Shown: positions 8,119-16,147, counted from the first letter of the stretch. The stretch is 64,000 nt of DNA from Janthinobacterium sp. 344 (GCF_900112025.1 NZ_FOKL01000002.1:458339-522338), one strand, 5' to 3'. A program made the numbers and translations. Notes: generated by a model not told the origin, from the letters alone.

Positions 8119-8898
8119 ATGAACACGAACGACAGTTTCAAAGCCATTGCCGATTTGAATTTGGACGCGATCAAGGTCAAGCTGATGCACCGGGAATCGG
8201 GCGAGGGATGGAGCCTGGAAAAGGCCAATGCGGTGGAATTCGAGTATCGCCGCTTCCTGATCCTGATGAAACAGTTTCCCCAGGAAGAAACGGCGCCGCT
8301 GATGGATGTCGACACGTTCTGGCACTACCACATCCTCGACACCCTGAAGTATGCGGCCGATTGCGAGCAGGTGTTCGGCTACTTCCTGCACCATTTCCCG
8401 TACATCGGCCTGCGTGGCGAAGACGACGAGGCGGCGCACCACCGCGTGGGCGAGCGCATGAAACAGCTGTATGAAGAAACTTTTGGGGAAGACTATATCC
8501 GCGCAGAAACGGCGTATTCGGGGCGTGCCGTGCAGGCAGCCTATTCAGGACGCGCCGTGCAGGCGGCTTACTCGGGCCGCGCCGTGACGACGGCGTTTTC
8601 CAGCGCAGCGGTGCAGGCGACGGCGTATTCGGGCCGCGCGGTGCAGCAGCAGACTGCCTATTCGGGTGCGGTGCAGCAGCCGCAGACGGCTTACTCGGGC
8701 CGTGCCGTCCAAGCGGCGTTTTCCAGTGCGGCGGTGCAAGCGACGGCATATTCGGGCCGCGCCACGGGGGCTGCGGTGACCGCCTTCTCCAGCGCCCCCG
8801 GCTCCCTGGCCGCGGCACTGGTCGAGTCGTCCCCGACTGGCCTGGAAACGGGGCGTTTCTATCTCGATCGCCCGGCGTTAAGCCAGGACGCACAATAG
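8119..8898 (+). CDS. GRDP-like (DUF1399-type) protein with a C-terminal A-Y/F-S-G/S repeat tail
   Basis: The protein is 259 residues with no signal peptide or membrane segment. Residues 1-125 match the bacterial version of the glycine-rich-domain-containing protein family: the conserved core MDVDTFWHYHILDT, then YAADCEQVFGYFLHHFPY, with a possible metal-binding W-H-x-H. Residues 132-226 hold ten tandem units of 9-12 residues beginning A-Y-S-G-R-A-V or A-F-S-S-A-A-V. A non-repetitive 33-residue end follows. In this family the tail is known to be variable and low-complexity; the biochemical role is not established. The leader-plus-repeated-short-peptide layout resembles multi-core RiPP precursors, but no modification enzyme or exporter is adjacent. 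It follows an orphan histidine kinase and converges with an HTH-like gene. Confidence 0.85.
   Translation: MNTNDSFKAIADLNLDAIKVKLMHRESGEGWSLEKANAVEFEYRRFLILMKQFPQEETAPLMDVDTFWHYHILDTLKYAADCEQVFGYFLHHFPYIGLRGEDDEAAHHRVGERMKQLYEETFGEDYIRAETAYSGRAVQAAYSGRAVQAAYSGRAVTTAFSSAAVQATAYSGRAVQQQTAYSGAVQQPQTAYSGRAVQAAFSSAAVQATAYSGRATGAAVTAFSSAPGSLAAALVESSPTGLETGRFYLDRPALSQDAQ
8512..8796 (+). repeat. Ten in-frame peptide repeats (27-36 bp units)
   Basis: Units begin at residues 132, 141, 150, 159, 169, 180, 191, 200, 210 and 222 of the GRDP-like protein. Seven are Y-type (AYSGRAV, one lacking R) and three are F-type (AFSSAAV or AFSSAPG), in the order Y Y Y F Y Y Y F Y F. Unit lengths vary from 9 to 12 residues through VQA, VQQQT or VQQPQT linkers. 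Codons for the same residues differ between units (for example GCG/GCC/GCT, TAT/TAC, GGG/GGA/GGC). The peptide has therefore been kept while the DNA diverged, which argues against recent slippage. Confidence 0.9.
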
Positions 8899-8948
8899 AA
8901 AACCGGAATCCAGATGTGGCTGCCGCACGCGGCAAGCCTGACTTACCC

Positions 8949-8974
8949 AGACGGCACCTCTCAGTTTGCCGTCT
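8949..8974. terminator. Hairpin between convergent genes
   Basis: AGACGGCA (8949-8956) and TGCCGTCT (8967-8974) form a perfect 8-bp stem with a 10-base loop, located between the convergent GRDP-repeat gene and the HTH-like gene. There is no long T-tract, but the placement fits a bidirectional terminator. Confidence 0.5.
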
Positions 8975-8985
8975 GTCAGGCGCTC

Positions 8986-9225
8986 TTAGGCAGCCATCAG
9001 TTCGCGCAGCTCACGGATGCTGAAATCGCTGATTTCATGCATGCGGATGAGGATCGTGGCGCCGATCGGCAAGGTATTGTGGCGAATCTTGCTGATGACG
9101 GGTGGCGCAACTTCCAGCGCGCGCGACAGGGCCGCATCATTTTTCAGTTGCAGCTTGTCGATGATCGCATCCAGGACGCGATTCGGGTTGTAGGTAGGCA
9201 AAGAGGTAATTTGTTTGAGAGACAT
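8986..9225 (-). CDS. Small HTH-like DNA-binding protein
   Basis: Predicted 79 residues from the ATG at 9225 (MSLKQITSLPTYNPNRV); the TTG two codons earlier is a less likely start. Residues about 22-60 (LQLKNDAALSRALEVAPPVISKIRHNT) have the helix-turn-helix pattern of XRE/Cro-like repressors. KNDAALSRALEV would be helix 2 and PPVISKIR the recognition helix. A near-perfect inverted repeat 25-63 bp upstream of the start suggests autoregulation. The protein resembles short regulators common in Burkholderiales. It converges with the GRDP-repeat gene, and whether it regulates that gene is unknown. Confidence 0.75.
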   Translation of the reverse strand: MSLKQITSLPTYNPNRVLDAIIDKLQLKNDAALSRALEVAPPVISKIRHNTLPIGATILIRMHEISDFSIRELRELMAA

Positions 9226-9249
9226 GATCAAAAATCCGTACTTGTTGTA

Positions 9250-9288
9250 TTACTGCAAAAAAGAGACCGAATGTCGCTTTTGCAATAA
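9250..9288. promoter_or_regulatory. Candidate operator of the HTH-like gene
   Basis: TTACTGCAAAA (9250-9260) and TTTTGCAATAA (9278-9288) form an 11-bp inverted repeat with one mismatch and a 17-bp spacer, in the AT-rich leader of the HTH-like gene. The size and position fit an autoregulatory operator. The remaining 180 bp up to 9468 are AT-rich with no gene seen. Confidence 0.5.
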
Positions 9289-9468
9289 CTCAGGGTAAAC
9301 ACACTAAAAAGCGCCATCACTTATGCGGCTTTTATCCCGCAAACAATATAATACACGCTATTGTTGATTTTTGCTTAACTTGGAGCAAAATTGTGATAAT
9401 TGAAGAGAATTGACGCACTTGGAATGTGCTAGAGGATAACCCAATTTGAGAAAATTTGCTGCAAGTCA

Positions 9469-9753
9469 TCAATTTTTACGGTGGGGAACGCCGCTGCGCA
9501 TCAGCCAGGCGATGGCCATGAGGGCGCCCAGGCGGTTTATTTCCACGGAAAAATGCCAGCTTTGCGCGGCCATGCTGGCCGGCGTCACGTGCACATGGGC
9601 ATGCACGCTGTGGGCATCCACCCGGCACCAGGCCAGCTGGCGACGGATTTCAGCAGGCGGCGGCGGTGGCTGCAGCGCCCGTTCGCGGCGGCGCATATAG
9701 GCGCGCACCTGCTCCTTGCTGGGATGACTGATGCAATGGCTGATGGGATGCAT
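9469..9753 (-). CDS. Hypothetical protein
   Basis: Predicted 94 residues, ATG at 9753 preceded by AGGAG at a 7-base spacing, which strongly supports translation. The sequence has a basic N-terminal helix (KEQVRAYMRRRERALQ), a Pro run, then AEIRRQLAWCRVDA and a C-terminal half with moderately hydrophobic stretches. No family is recognised. It stands alone on the minus strand between the HTH-like gene and another small hypothetical gene. Function unknown. Confidence 0.65.
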   Translation of the reverse strand: MHPISHCISHPSKEQVRAYMRRRERALQPPPPPAEIRRQLAWCRVDAHSVHAHVHVTPASMAAQSWHFSVEINRLGALMAIAWLMRSGVPHRKN

Positions 9754-9928
9754 CGCAAGCTCCTGCCGGCCGGACCCATCGTCGCGTGTCTAGCTGTCCA
9801 GCCCGCCACATTGGGCGAAATGCGTGACGACATTGCTCACCATATCGCCAGGCCGCCACGGCGCGTTTGCGCTGCATCAATGACAACGTCCCGGCGTTGC
9901 GCCGGCACCCGCCCGGCTTACACTGCCA

Positions 9929-10192
9929 TCAGGTCTTCTTTTGCTGGCGCACGCGCTGCTGCTGCTTTTCCTGCGTCTGCTGGCGGTTCTGCTTGCGCTC
10001 GAACAGGGTCACCGCATCTTTCTTGGCTTGCTCGACGGTCCGCATGGCTTCATGCGCATCGTGCGGGACGAAGAATTCCGCGTCCTGGGCGGCCACCACC
10101 AGCTTGATGGCGGCCTCGTCGTCGAGGTCATACAGTTCGGTCAGGACGGTGGTGACCTCGTCCAGGTATGCTTCATAAGTCAGGGTGGTCAT
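9929..10192 (-). CDS. Hypothetical protein with Gln-rich basic tail
   Basis: Predicted 87 residues from the ATG at 10192 (MTTLTYEAYLDEVTTVL), with AAAGGA 8 bases upstream; the upstream frame extension has shadow-like composition. Residues 1-60 are acidic and helical. Residues 60-87 are a Gln/Lys/Arg-rich helix likely to form a coiled coil. No known family. It lies 94 bp downstream of the SDR gene on the same strand and could share its transcript. The 175 bp between this gene and the one starting at 9753 hold nothing recognised. Confidence 0.7.
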   Translation of the reverse strand: MTTLTYEAYLDEVTTVLTELYDLDDEAAIKLVVAAQDAEFFVPHDAHEAMRTVEQAKKDAVTLFERKQNRQQTQEKQQQRVRQQKKT

Positions 10193-10286
10193 GCTGTATT
10201 CCTTTAGTGAATGGCGCGCTGCAGGCACGCCGCGCCATGCGCCATGCCCCGCCGTGCCCTGCATAGCGCGGGGATAACCGGCCATT

Positions 10287-11204
10287 TTACCCGATGCGCA
10301 CGCCGCCGGCGGACATCGCTTGCAAGGCGTCGACCACGCGCGGGTAGCGCAGGCACACGCCCAGCTCGCGCTTGATGCGCGCATTGTCCATGCGGCGCGA
10401 CTCGGACATGAACGACAGCAGCATCGGCGTGACCACTTGTTGCAGCTCGGCACGCGGCAGCCGTGGCGCGCGCGGCAAGCCGAAGGTGTCGGCCACGGCA
10501 TCGAAATACTCGGCCATTTTTAGTACGCTGTCATCGCTGGCGTGGTAGACGCGGCCTGGCCGCCCCCACCACAGGGCCCGTTCGATGATGCGCGCCAGGT
10601 CATCGGCATGGATATGGTTGGTATACACATCGTCCGCGGCCGCCAGCGCCGGCGTGCCTTCGCGCAAGCGCTTCAAAGGCAGGCGCTCATCCGCATAAAT
10701 GCCGGGCACGCGCAGGATCGCCACGCTGGCGCCACGGCGCGCGCCCCACTCCCGCAAGACCTGCTCGGCATCCACGCGCCGCCTGGCCCGCGCATTGGCG
10801 GGCGCCACGGGCCGCGTTTCGGCCACGATGGCGCCGCCGCAATCGCCATACACGCCGCTGGTACTGACGTACACCAGGCGCGCATGCTCGGGTAAAATGG
10901 CGGCCAGATTGCGCGTGCGCCGGTCCAGCAAGCCAGACGACAGGGGCGGCGCCAGGTGCACGACCATGGACGCCAGCCCGGCCAGCCGTCGCAGGCTGGC
11001 GCGGTCATCGAGGTTGGCGACGATGGGCACGGCGCCGGCCGCGCGCAGCTGCGCGCAGCGCGCCGGCTGGCTGGTGACGGCAAAGACGCGAAAGCGCGCG
11101 CGCAGCAGGGGCAACAGGCGCATGCCGACGTCGCCGCAACCGAGGATCAGCAGGCGCGGCAAGCCTGCCCGCTTGCGCAATGATGGCGTTAACATATTTT
11201 TCAT
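10287..11204 (-). CDS. NAD(P)-dependent epimerase/dehydratase (extended SDR family)
   Basis: Predicted 305 residues from the ATG at 11204; another ATG three codons later (11195) is equally possible. The Rossmann dinucleotide motif is near residue 22 (LLILGCGDVG). VVHLAPP follows beta-4 and VSTSGVYGD is the usual Ser/Tyr active-site region, and the C-terminal half is the variable substrate domain. It resembles YeeZ-type SDR proteins, whose substrates are mostly unknown. The start lies only 12 bp from the start of the divergent reductase gene at 11217, so each promoter must sit within the other gene's 5' end. Confidence 0.85.
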   Translation of the reverse strand: MKNMLTPSLRKRAGLPRLLILGCGDVGMRLLPLLRARFRVFAVTSQPARCAQLRAAGAVPIVANLDDRASLRRLAGLASMVVHLAPPLSSGLLDRRTRNLAAILPEHARLVYVSTSGVYGDCGGAIVAETRPVAPANARARRRVDAEQVLREWGARRGASVAILRVPGIYADERLPLKRLREGTPALAAADDVYTNHIHADDLARIIERALWWGRPGRVYHASDDSVLKMAEYFDAVADTFGLPRAPRLPRAELQQVVTPMLLSFMSESRRMDNARIKRELGVCLRYPRVVDALQAMSAGGVRIG

Positions 11205-11216
11205 CTCAAGGATTGT

Positions 11217-12242
11217 ATGACTTTTCAAATTACTGTTCAGCCCAGCGGCCACCAATTCAGCTGCGAAGCGGACGAAACCGTCCTGTCGGCGGCGATCCGC
11301 GCCGGCGTCGGCCTGCCGTACAGCTGCAAGAGCGGCGCCTGCAGCTCCTGCAAGGGCAAGATCGTCTCCGGCAGCGTACAGCATAAGCCATATCAGGCCC
11401 GCTCCCTGACGGAAGATGAAGCGGCCGCCGGCTATTCGCTGCTGTGCTGCGCCGTGCCCCAGGGCGACCTGGTGGTGCAGGCGCGCGAAGTGGCCGGCAG
11501 CAGCGACTATCCGATCAAGAAAATGCCGTCGCGCGTGACCACCATCGAAAAAGTCGCCCCCGACGTCGTCGTGCTGACCCTGCAATTGCCAGCCAGCGAG
11601 CGCCTGCACTACCGCGCCGGCCAGTATATCGAAATCATGCTGCGCGACAACAAACGCCGCAGCTACAGCATGGCCAGCGCGCCCGTCGAAGGCGGTCCCG
11701 TGAGCCTGCACATCCGCCATATGCCCGGCGGCCTGTTCACCGACCAGGTGTTCGGCAGCATGAAGGAACGCGACATCCTGCGCTTCGAAGGCCCGATGGG
11801 CACCTTCTTCCTGCGCGAAGACAGCGACAAGCCCGTCGTGCTGCTGGCCTCAGGCACCGGCTTCGCCCCGCTGAAAGCCATCGTCGAGCACATGATCAAC
11901 GAGAAATCCACGCGTCCCATCACCCTGTACTGGGGCGCGCGCCGTCCGCACGACCTGTACATGGACGCGCTGTGCCGCCAGTGGGCCGCCGACTTGCCGC
12001 AGTTCACCTATGTGCCCGTCGTGTCGGAAGCCTTGCCGGAAGACGGCTGGAGCGGCCGCACGGGCTTCGTGCACCAGGCCGTGATGGCGGACTTGCCCGA
12101 CATGTCCGCATACCAGGTCTACGCCTGCGGCGCGCCGATCGTCGTGGAATCGGCCAACCGCGATTTCGTGCAACTGTGCCAGTTGCCAGCCGACGAGTTC
12201 CACGCCGACGCCTTCACCACGGAAGCCGACCTGGCCAAGTAA
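11217..12242 (+). CDS. Ferredoxin-type NAD(P)H-dependent reductase (CDP-6-deoxy-delta-3,4-glucoseen reductase-like)
   Basis: The 341-residue protein has three electron-transfer domains. An N-terminal plant-type [2Fe-2S] ferredoxin domain has ligands Cys37, Cys42, Cys45 and Cys77 (YSCKSGACSSCKGK, then SLLCC). An FAD-binding domain carries RSYSMAS near residue 152. A C-terminal NAD(P)H-binding domain has SGTGFAPLKA and VYACGAP. This architecture is shared by AscD/RfbI and by benzoate and methane monooxygenase reductases. The closest overall look is the AscD-like proteins widespread in Burkholderiales, where the sugar-deoxygenation role is not proven. No partner oxygenase or dehydratase is adjacent. 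AAGGA lies 6 bases before the start. Confidence 0.88.
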   Translation: MTFQITVQPSGHQFSCEADETVLSAAIRAGVGLPYSCKSGACSSCKGKIVSGSVQHKPYQARSLTEDEAAAGYSLLCCAVPQGDLVVQAREVAGSSDYPIKKMPSRVTTIEKVAPDVVVLTLQLPASERLHYRAGQYIEIMLRDNKRRSYSMASAPVEGGPVSLHIRHMPGGLFTDQVFGSMKERDILRFEGPMGTFFLREDSDKPVVLLASGTGFAPLKAIVEHMINEKSTRPITLYWGARRPHDLYMDALCRQWAADLPQFTYVPVVSEALPEDGWSGRTGFVHQAVMADLPDMSAYQVYACGAPIVVESANRDFVQLCQLPADEFHADAFTTEADLAK

Positions 12243-12333
12243 GCAGCACCTTCCAGACAGCGGGGCGCTGCCGCGGCGGCACCCGCTGCCGCCACGTTTG
12301 CCCCAGCCCACCCCGCTGTTCCCTGGAAACCTC

Positions 12334-13605
12334 ATGTCTCTCGCGTCCGCCGGCAACGGCTTCAGTATCCTGCGTCACCGCAACTTCGCCTTTTACCTGT
12401 CCGCCCGCGTGCTGGGTACCCTGGCGGTGCAGATGCAAAGCGTGGCCATCGGCTGGCAGGTGTACCAGATCACGGGCAGCCTGTTCGACCTGGGCCTGAT
12501 CGGCCTGGCGCAGTTCGCGCCCTTCCTCGTGCTCATCTTGCCGGCGGGCCACGTGGCCGACCGCTATAACCGCCGCAACATCATCGCCTGGTGCCTGGCC
12601 GCGCAGCTGGCCTGCGCGCTGGCCCTGCTGGCCTTCACGCTCAGCGGGCTATCCATCGTCTGGCCCGTGTTTGCCGTGCTGGTGCTGTTCGGCAGCGCGC
12701 GCGCCTTCATGATGCCGGCCACGCAGGCCGTGCTGGTGAACATGGTGCCGACGGAACAGTTCAGCCGCGCCGTGGCGCTCAGCTCGTCGAGCTCGCACGT
12801 CGCCATCATCCTCGGGCCCACCCTGGGCGGCTTGCTGTACTACTTCGGTCCCAAGGTGGTGTATCTGATCTCGTCGTCGCTGCTGGTGCTGTCGGTGCTG
12901 CTGATGCGCGCCACCACGCCGGCGCCGCAACTGGTCAAGCGCGAACCCGTCAGCTGGCATACCTTGCTCGAAGGCCTGCGTTTCGTCTGGTCGAAACCCA
13001 TCGTGCTGGGCGCCATCTCGCTCGACCTGTTTGCCGTGCTGTTCGGCGGCGCCACGGCCCTGCTGCCGGCGCTGGCGCACGACGTGCTGCATATCGGCCC
13101 CGGCGGCCTGGGCCTGCTGCGCACGGCGCCGGGCGCCGGCGCGGCGCTGTGCTCGATCGCGCTGGCCATGTTCCCCATCACGCGCCGGGTGGGCGCCTGG
13201 ATGTTCGGCGGCGTGGCCGTGTTTGGCATGGGCACCCTGGTGCTGGGCAGCACCAGCTATTTCCCGCTGGCCCTGGCGGCGCTGTTCCTGATGGGCGCCG
13301 GCGACATGGTCAGCGTCTACATCCGCCACCTGCTGGTGCAATTCGAGACGCCCGACGAAATCCGCGGCCGGGTCAGCGCCGTGAATGCCGTCTTCATCGG
13401 CGCCTCGAACGAGCTGGGCGAATTCGAATCGGGCCTCACGGCCGGCTGGTTCGGCCTGGTGCGCGCCGTGCTCTTCGGCGGCGCCGCCACCCTGGCCGTG
13501 ACGGGCGCGTGGGCCGTGCTGTTCCCCGTGCTGTCGCGCATGGACCGCTTCCCCCATCACGAGAAGGAAGCGGCGGCGCAGGCAGCCACCACGGCGGCGA
13601 CTTAA
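12334..13605 (+). CDS. MFS transporter (EntS/MFS_3-like)
   Basis: Predicted 423 residues from the ATG at 12334 (MSLASAGNGFSILRHRNF). There are about 12 membrane helices. FSILRHRNFAFYLSARVLG before helix 1 and GHVADRYNRRN between helices 2 and 3 (the MFS loop signature) match the PF05977/EntS group, which export siderophores or other small molecules. A second signature-like sequence, RVSAVNAVFIG, occurs near residue 345. It follows the reductase gene after about 90 bp on the same strand and may share its transcript. Substrate unknown. Confidence 0.88.
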   Translation: MSLASAGNGFSILRHRNFAFYLSARVLGTLAVQMQSVAIGWQVYQITGSLFDLGLIGLAQFAPFLVLILPAGHVADRYNRRNIIAWCLAAQLACALALLAFTLSGLSIVWPVFAVLVLFGSARAFMMPATQAVLVNMVPTEQFSRAVALSSSSSHVAIILGPTLGGLLYYFGPKVVYLISSSLLVLSVLLMRATTPAPQLVKREPVSWHTLLEGLRFVWSKPIVLGAISLDLFAVLFGGATALLPALAHDVLHIGPGGLGLLRTAPGAGAALCSIALAMFPITRRVGAWMFGGVAVFGMGTLVLGSTSYFPLALAALFLMGAGDMVSVYIRHLLVQFETPDEIRGRVSAVNAVFIGASNELGEFESGLTAGWFGLVRAVLFGGAATLAVTGAWAVLFPVLSRMDRFPHHEKEAAAQAATTAAT

Positions 13606-13645
13606 GCGCTAAGATGCATGATCCCAACTGCGGCATCCCGGCACC

Positions 13646-14311
13646 ATGAAAATCACGCTTCCGTTTCACGGCTTCATCCGCAGCCGCCCCCACCTGAGCC
13701 TGGCCACGGCCATCGGCGTGGCCGCCGGCCTGCTGCTGCCCGCGTCCTGGCAGCAGATGACGCGGCTGCTGACGGCGTGGAATGTGGCCGTCTGGTTCTA
13801 CCTGGCCACGATGGCCTGGATGATGATGCGGGCCAACCATCACAAGGTCAAGGCCATGGCGCAGCGCCAGGACGAACGGGCCGCCACGGTCCTGTCGGCG
13901 CTGTCCGTGGCGTCCGTGATGAGCCTGGTGGCCATCGTCTCGCAGCTGTCCTCGATGAAGGACATGGCGCCGGACGAGCGCGCGCTGCACTACGGCCTGA
14001 CGATCCTCACCCTGGTCGGCTCTTGGTTCCTCGTCGGCACCCTGTTCTGCTTTCATTACGCCCACCTGTATTACCAGGCCGACCCCGCGTTGCGCCCCCT
14101 GAAATTTCCCGACGACGAACACAACCCCGATTACTGGGATTTCCTGTACTTCGCCTTCACCATCGCCGTGGCCGTGCAAACGTCGGACGTTACCGTGCAG
14201 ACGCGCCTGATGCGGCAAATCGTGCTGGGACAATCCGTGCTGAGCTTTTTCTTCAACCTGGTGGTGCTGGGCTTGTCGATCAATATCGCCGCTGGCCTCA
14301 TCAATGGATAA
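13646..14311 (+). CDS. DUF1345 family membrane protein
   Basis: This is a 221-residue inner-membrane protein with about five hydrophobic segments. It has the family landmarks of DUF1345: WNVAVWFYLATMAWMM in the second helix, WFLVGTLFCFHYAHLYY in the fourth, and DFLYFAFTIAVAVQTSDV in the fifth region. The family has no established function. It starts 40 bp after the MFS gene and probably belongs to the same transcript. The 200 bp that follow to the HPF gene carry no recognised gene. Confidence 0.85.
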   Translation: MKITLPFHGFIRSRPHLSLATAIGVAAGLLLPASWQQMTRLLTAWNVAVWFYLATMAWMMMRANHHKVKAMAQRQDERAATVLSALSVASVMSLVAIVSQLSSMKDMAPDERALHYGLTILTLVGSWFLVGTLFCFHYAHLYYQADPALRPLKFPDDEHNPDYWDFLYFAFTIAVAVQTSDVTVQTRLMRQIVLGQSVLSFFFNLVVLGLSINIAAGLING

Positions 14312-14512
14312 AGCGGACGTCGGCTTGAAAAAATTCCGCGAGGAAACTTGACCTGGCTGAAGGGTTAAGCTCATCTTAATCGTGCGCACCCTCTTGAAAT
14401 ACTGGAAAGAGGAGTAAGATAAGTTCCATGCACAGACGTCATGTGCATGAGGCAGCAACCAGGCCGCAGCACGCCTGAGATGGGTTTTTTTTGAATTGAC
14501 AGGAGTAAGCAT

Positions 14513-14890
14513 ATGCAAATCAATATTCATACCGACAGCACCATCGCCAACACCGCTGGACTGAACGAACATGTGCAATCCGTACTTGAAAGCGCACTGA
14601 GCCGCTTCCGCGACAACCTGACCCGCATCGAAGTCCACCTCAGCGATACGAATGGCCCGAAAGGCGGCGCCGACGATATCCGCTGCGTCATGGAAGCCCG
14701 TGTCGCCGGCTACCAGCCGATCGCCGTCACCGAGCAAAACGCCACCGTGCACCAATCCGTTGCCGGCGCCACCGACAAGCTGAAACGCGCCATCGATAGC
14801 GCCCTGGGCCGCCTGCAAGACAGCAAGCGCCACGCCACCGGCAAAAATGCCGTGATCGATGCGACCGAAGCGGAAGAAACCGCCGAGTAA
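14513..14890 (+). CDS. HPF/RaiA-family ribosome-associated protein
   Basis: The 125-residue protein begins MQINIHTDSTIANTAGLNE and contains SALSRFRDNLTRIEVHLSDTNG, the core of the hibernation-promoting factor fold. These proteins bind the small ribosomal subunit in stationary phase. It lacks the long C-terminal domain of long-form HPF and ends in an acidic tail, so it is a short form. AGGAG precedes the start by 8 bases. It sits alone with its own terminator. A general HPF named near rpoN usually exists in such genomes, so this may be a second copy. Confidence 0.8.
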   Translation: MQINIHTDSTIANTAGLNEHVQSVLESALSRFRDNLTRIEVHLSDTNGPKGGADDIRCVMEARVAGYQPIAVTEQNATVHQSVAGATDKLKRAIDSALGRLQDSKRHATGKNAVIDATEAEETAE

Positions 14891-14919
14891 TTTTCCCCCT
14901 GCAGCATTCGCCAGAGACG

Positions 14920-14943
14920 AGGCAGCCGTTCAAGGCTGCCTTT
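14920..14943 (+). terminator. Intrinsic terminator after HPF-family gene
   Basis: GGCAGCC (14921-14927) and GGCTGCC (14934-14940) form a 7-bp stem with a GTTCAA loop, flanked by A on the left and TTT on the right. It lies 30 bp after the stop. Confidence 0.75.
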
Positions 14944-15021
14944 GTACATCTGCCCCCCTCTTTTTCCCTTCCCGTGCGGCATCGCCGCTATCAAAACCGC
15001 AAGCATTTCAGCTTATTAACG

Positions 15022-15041
15022 CGACAATGAAATAATTGTCG
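15022..15041. promoter_or_regulatory. Palindrome upstream of GGDEF gene
   Basis: CGACAAT (15022-15028) and ATTGTCG (15035-15041) form a perfect 7-bp inverted repeat spaced by GAAATA, about 115 bp before the GGDEF start, in AT-rich DNA. It is either a transcription-factor site or a short RNA hairpin in the leader; the regulator is unknown. Confidence 0.4.
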
Positions 15042-15154
15042 TATTTCTCATAGAAAGTTACCAGAAGCAAGCCTTTGCCGTTACCGCAGAGGCAGCTTTA
15101 CGCTATCATGAAGAGACCGGCGCGCTGCATGCGCGGCTCGGGCTTTTTGAAAGT

Positions 15155-16126
15155 ATGACTGTGGAACAGATCGGCAATTTCGGCGCATCAGGCTGCAACA
15201 TCGGCGATTTACAGCTATTTCGCGATGGGGCGGATGGCCAGACGGCCGCCATGCTGGCGCCCTGCCCCGTCATGCGCCTCGAAGCGGGCGAAGCCATCAC
15301 CGACACGCGCGGCGCCAGCCTGTACATCGTCCTGCGCGGCGCGCTGGCCGTGGCCGCCGACACCCATACGGGCATGGATGACGGCACCGTCAGCAAGGTC
15401 TTGCCCGGCGAAAGCGTGGGCGAACAGTCAGTGCTCGACGAAGCGAGCAACCTGGCGGCCATTTCCGCCCTGGAAGAAACCGATTTGCTGGTGATCGACG
15501 CGGCCATCGTCTGGGAATTGATCGAACAGTCGAACGGCCTGGCGCGCAACCTGCTGCGTTTATTATCGTTCCGCATCCGCGCCGCCAACGCCCTGCTGCG
15601 CCGGCGCCAGAAACTGGGCGAATTCTACCGCCAGCTATCGATGGTCGACAGCCTGACGGGCTTGTACAACCGCGCCTGGCTGACCGACTTGCTTCCGAAC
15701 ATGATCGTCACGGCGCACGGCAGCAATGCGCCACTGTCGCTGGTGATGATCGATCTCGACCATTTCAAGCGCTTCAACGACACGCATGGCCACCAGGCGG
15801 GCGACCAGGCCCTGCGCATCGCCGCGCAAGTGCTGGGCGCGGCCCTGCGGCCGACGGACTTTGCCGTGCGCTACGGTGGCGAGGAACTCATGGTGATCTT
15901 GCCTGACACGAATGAACACGTGGCCTTGCGCGTGGCCGAGCGCTTGTGCGAACGCATGCAGCAAGCCGTGATCTTCGCCGACATGCGCAGCGCGCTGCCG
16001 CACATCACGGGCTCGTTCGGCGTGGCCAGCCTGGCGGCGGAACAGGACGATGAAGCGCTGATCGCCGCCGCCGACGCGGCGCTGTACCGCGCCAAGGCGG
16101 GCGGGCGCAACCGCGTAAGCACCTGA
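15155..16126 (+). CDS. Diguanylate cyclase with N-terminal cyclic-nucleotide-binding-like domain
   Basis: The protein has 323 residues. Residues about 35-145 have the CRP-type beta-roll pattern (RLEAGEAITD, LYIVLRGALAV, LPGESVGEQSVLDE), but the arginine usual in the phosphate-binding cassette is not apparent, so cyclic nucleotide binding is doubtful. Residues about 160-320 form a GGDEF domain with SLTGLYNR, DLDHFKRFND and the active-site GGEEL at 241-245. An RxxD inhibitory site (RPTD, 232-235) lies exactly five residues upstream. It should make cyclic-di-GMP from two GTP with product inhibition. No membrane segment is seen. Confidence 0.92.
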   Translation: MTVEQIGNFGASGCNIGDLQLFRDGADGQTAAMLAPCPVMRLEAGEAITDTRGASLYIVLRGALAVAADTHTGMDDGTVSKVLPGESVGEQSVLDEASNLAAISALEETDLLVIDAAIVWELIEQSNGLARNLLRLLSFRIRAANALLRRRQKLGEFYRQLSMVDSLTGLYNRAWLTDLLPNMIVTAHGSNAPLSLVMIDLDHFKRFNDTHGHQAGDQALRIAAQVLGAALRPTDFAVRYGGEELMVILPDTNEHVALRVAERLCERMQQAVIFADMRSALPHITGSFGVASLAAEQDDEALIAAADAALYRAKAGGRNRVST

Positions 16127-16147
16127 TAACAAGCCCATGGCGTCGTT

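Noticed and set aside
8177..8935. 252-codon minus-strand ORF opposite the GRDP-repeat gene
   Set aside because: Pro/Arg-rich shadow; the plus-strand frame has the conserved GRDP core.
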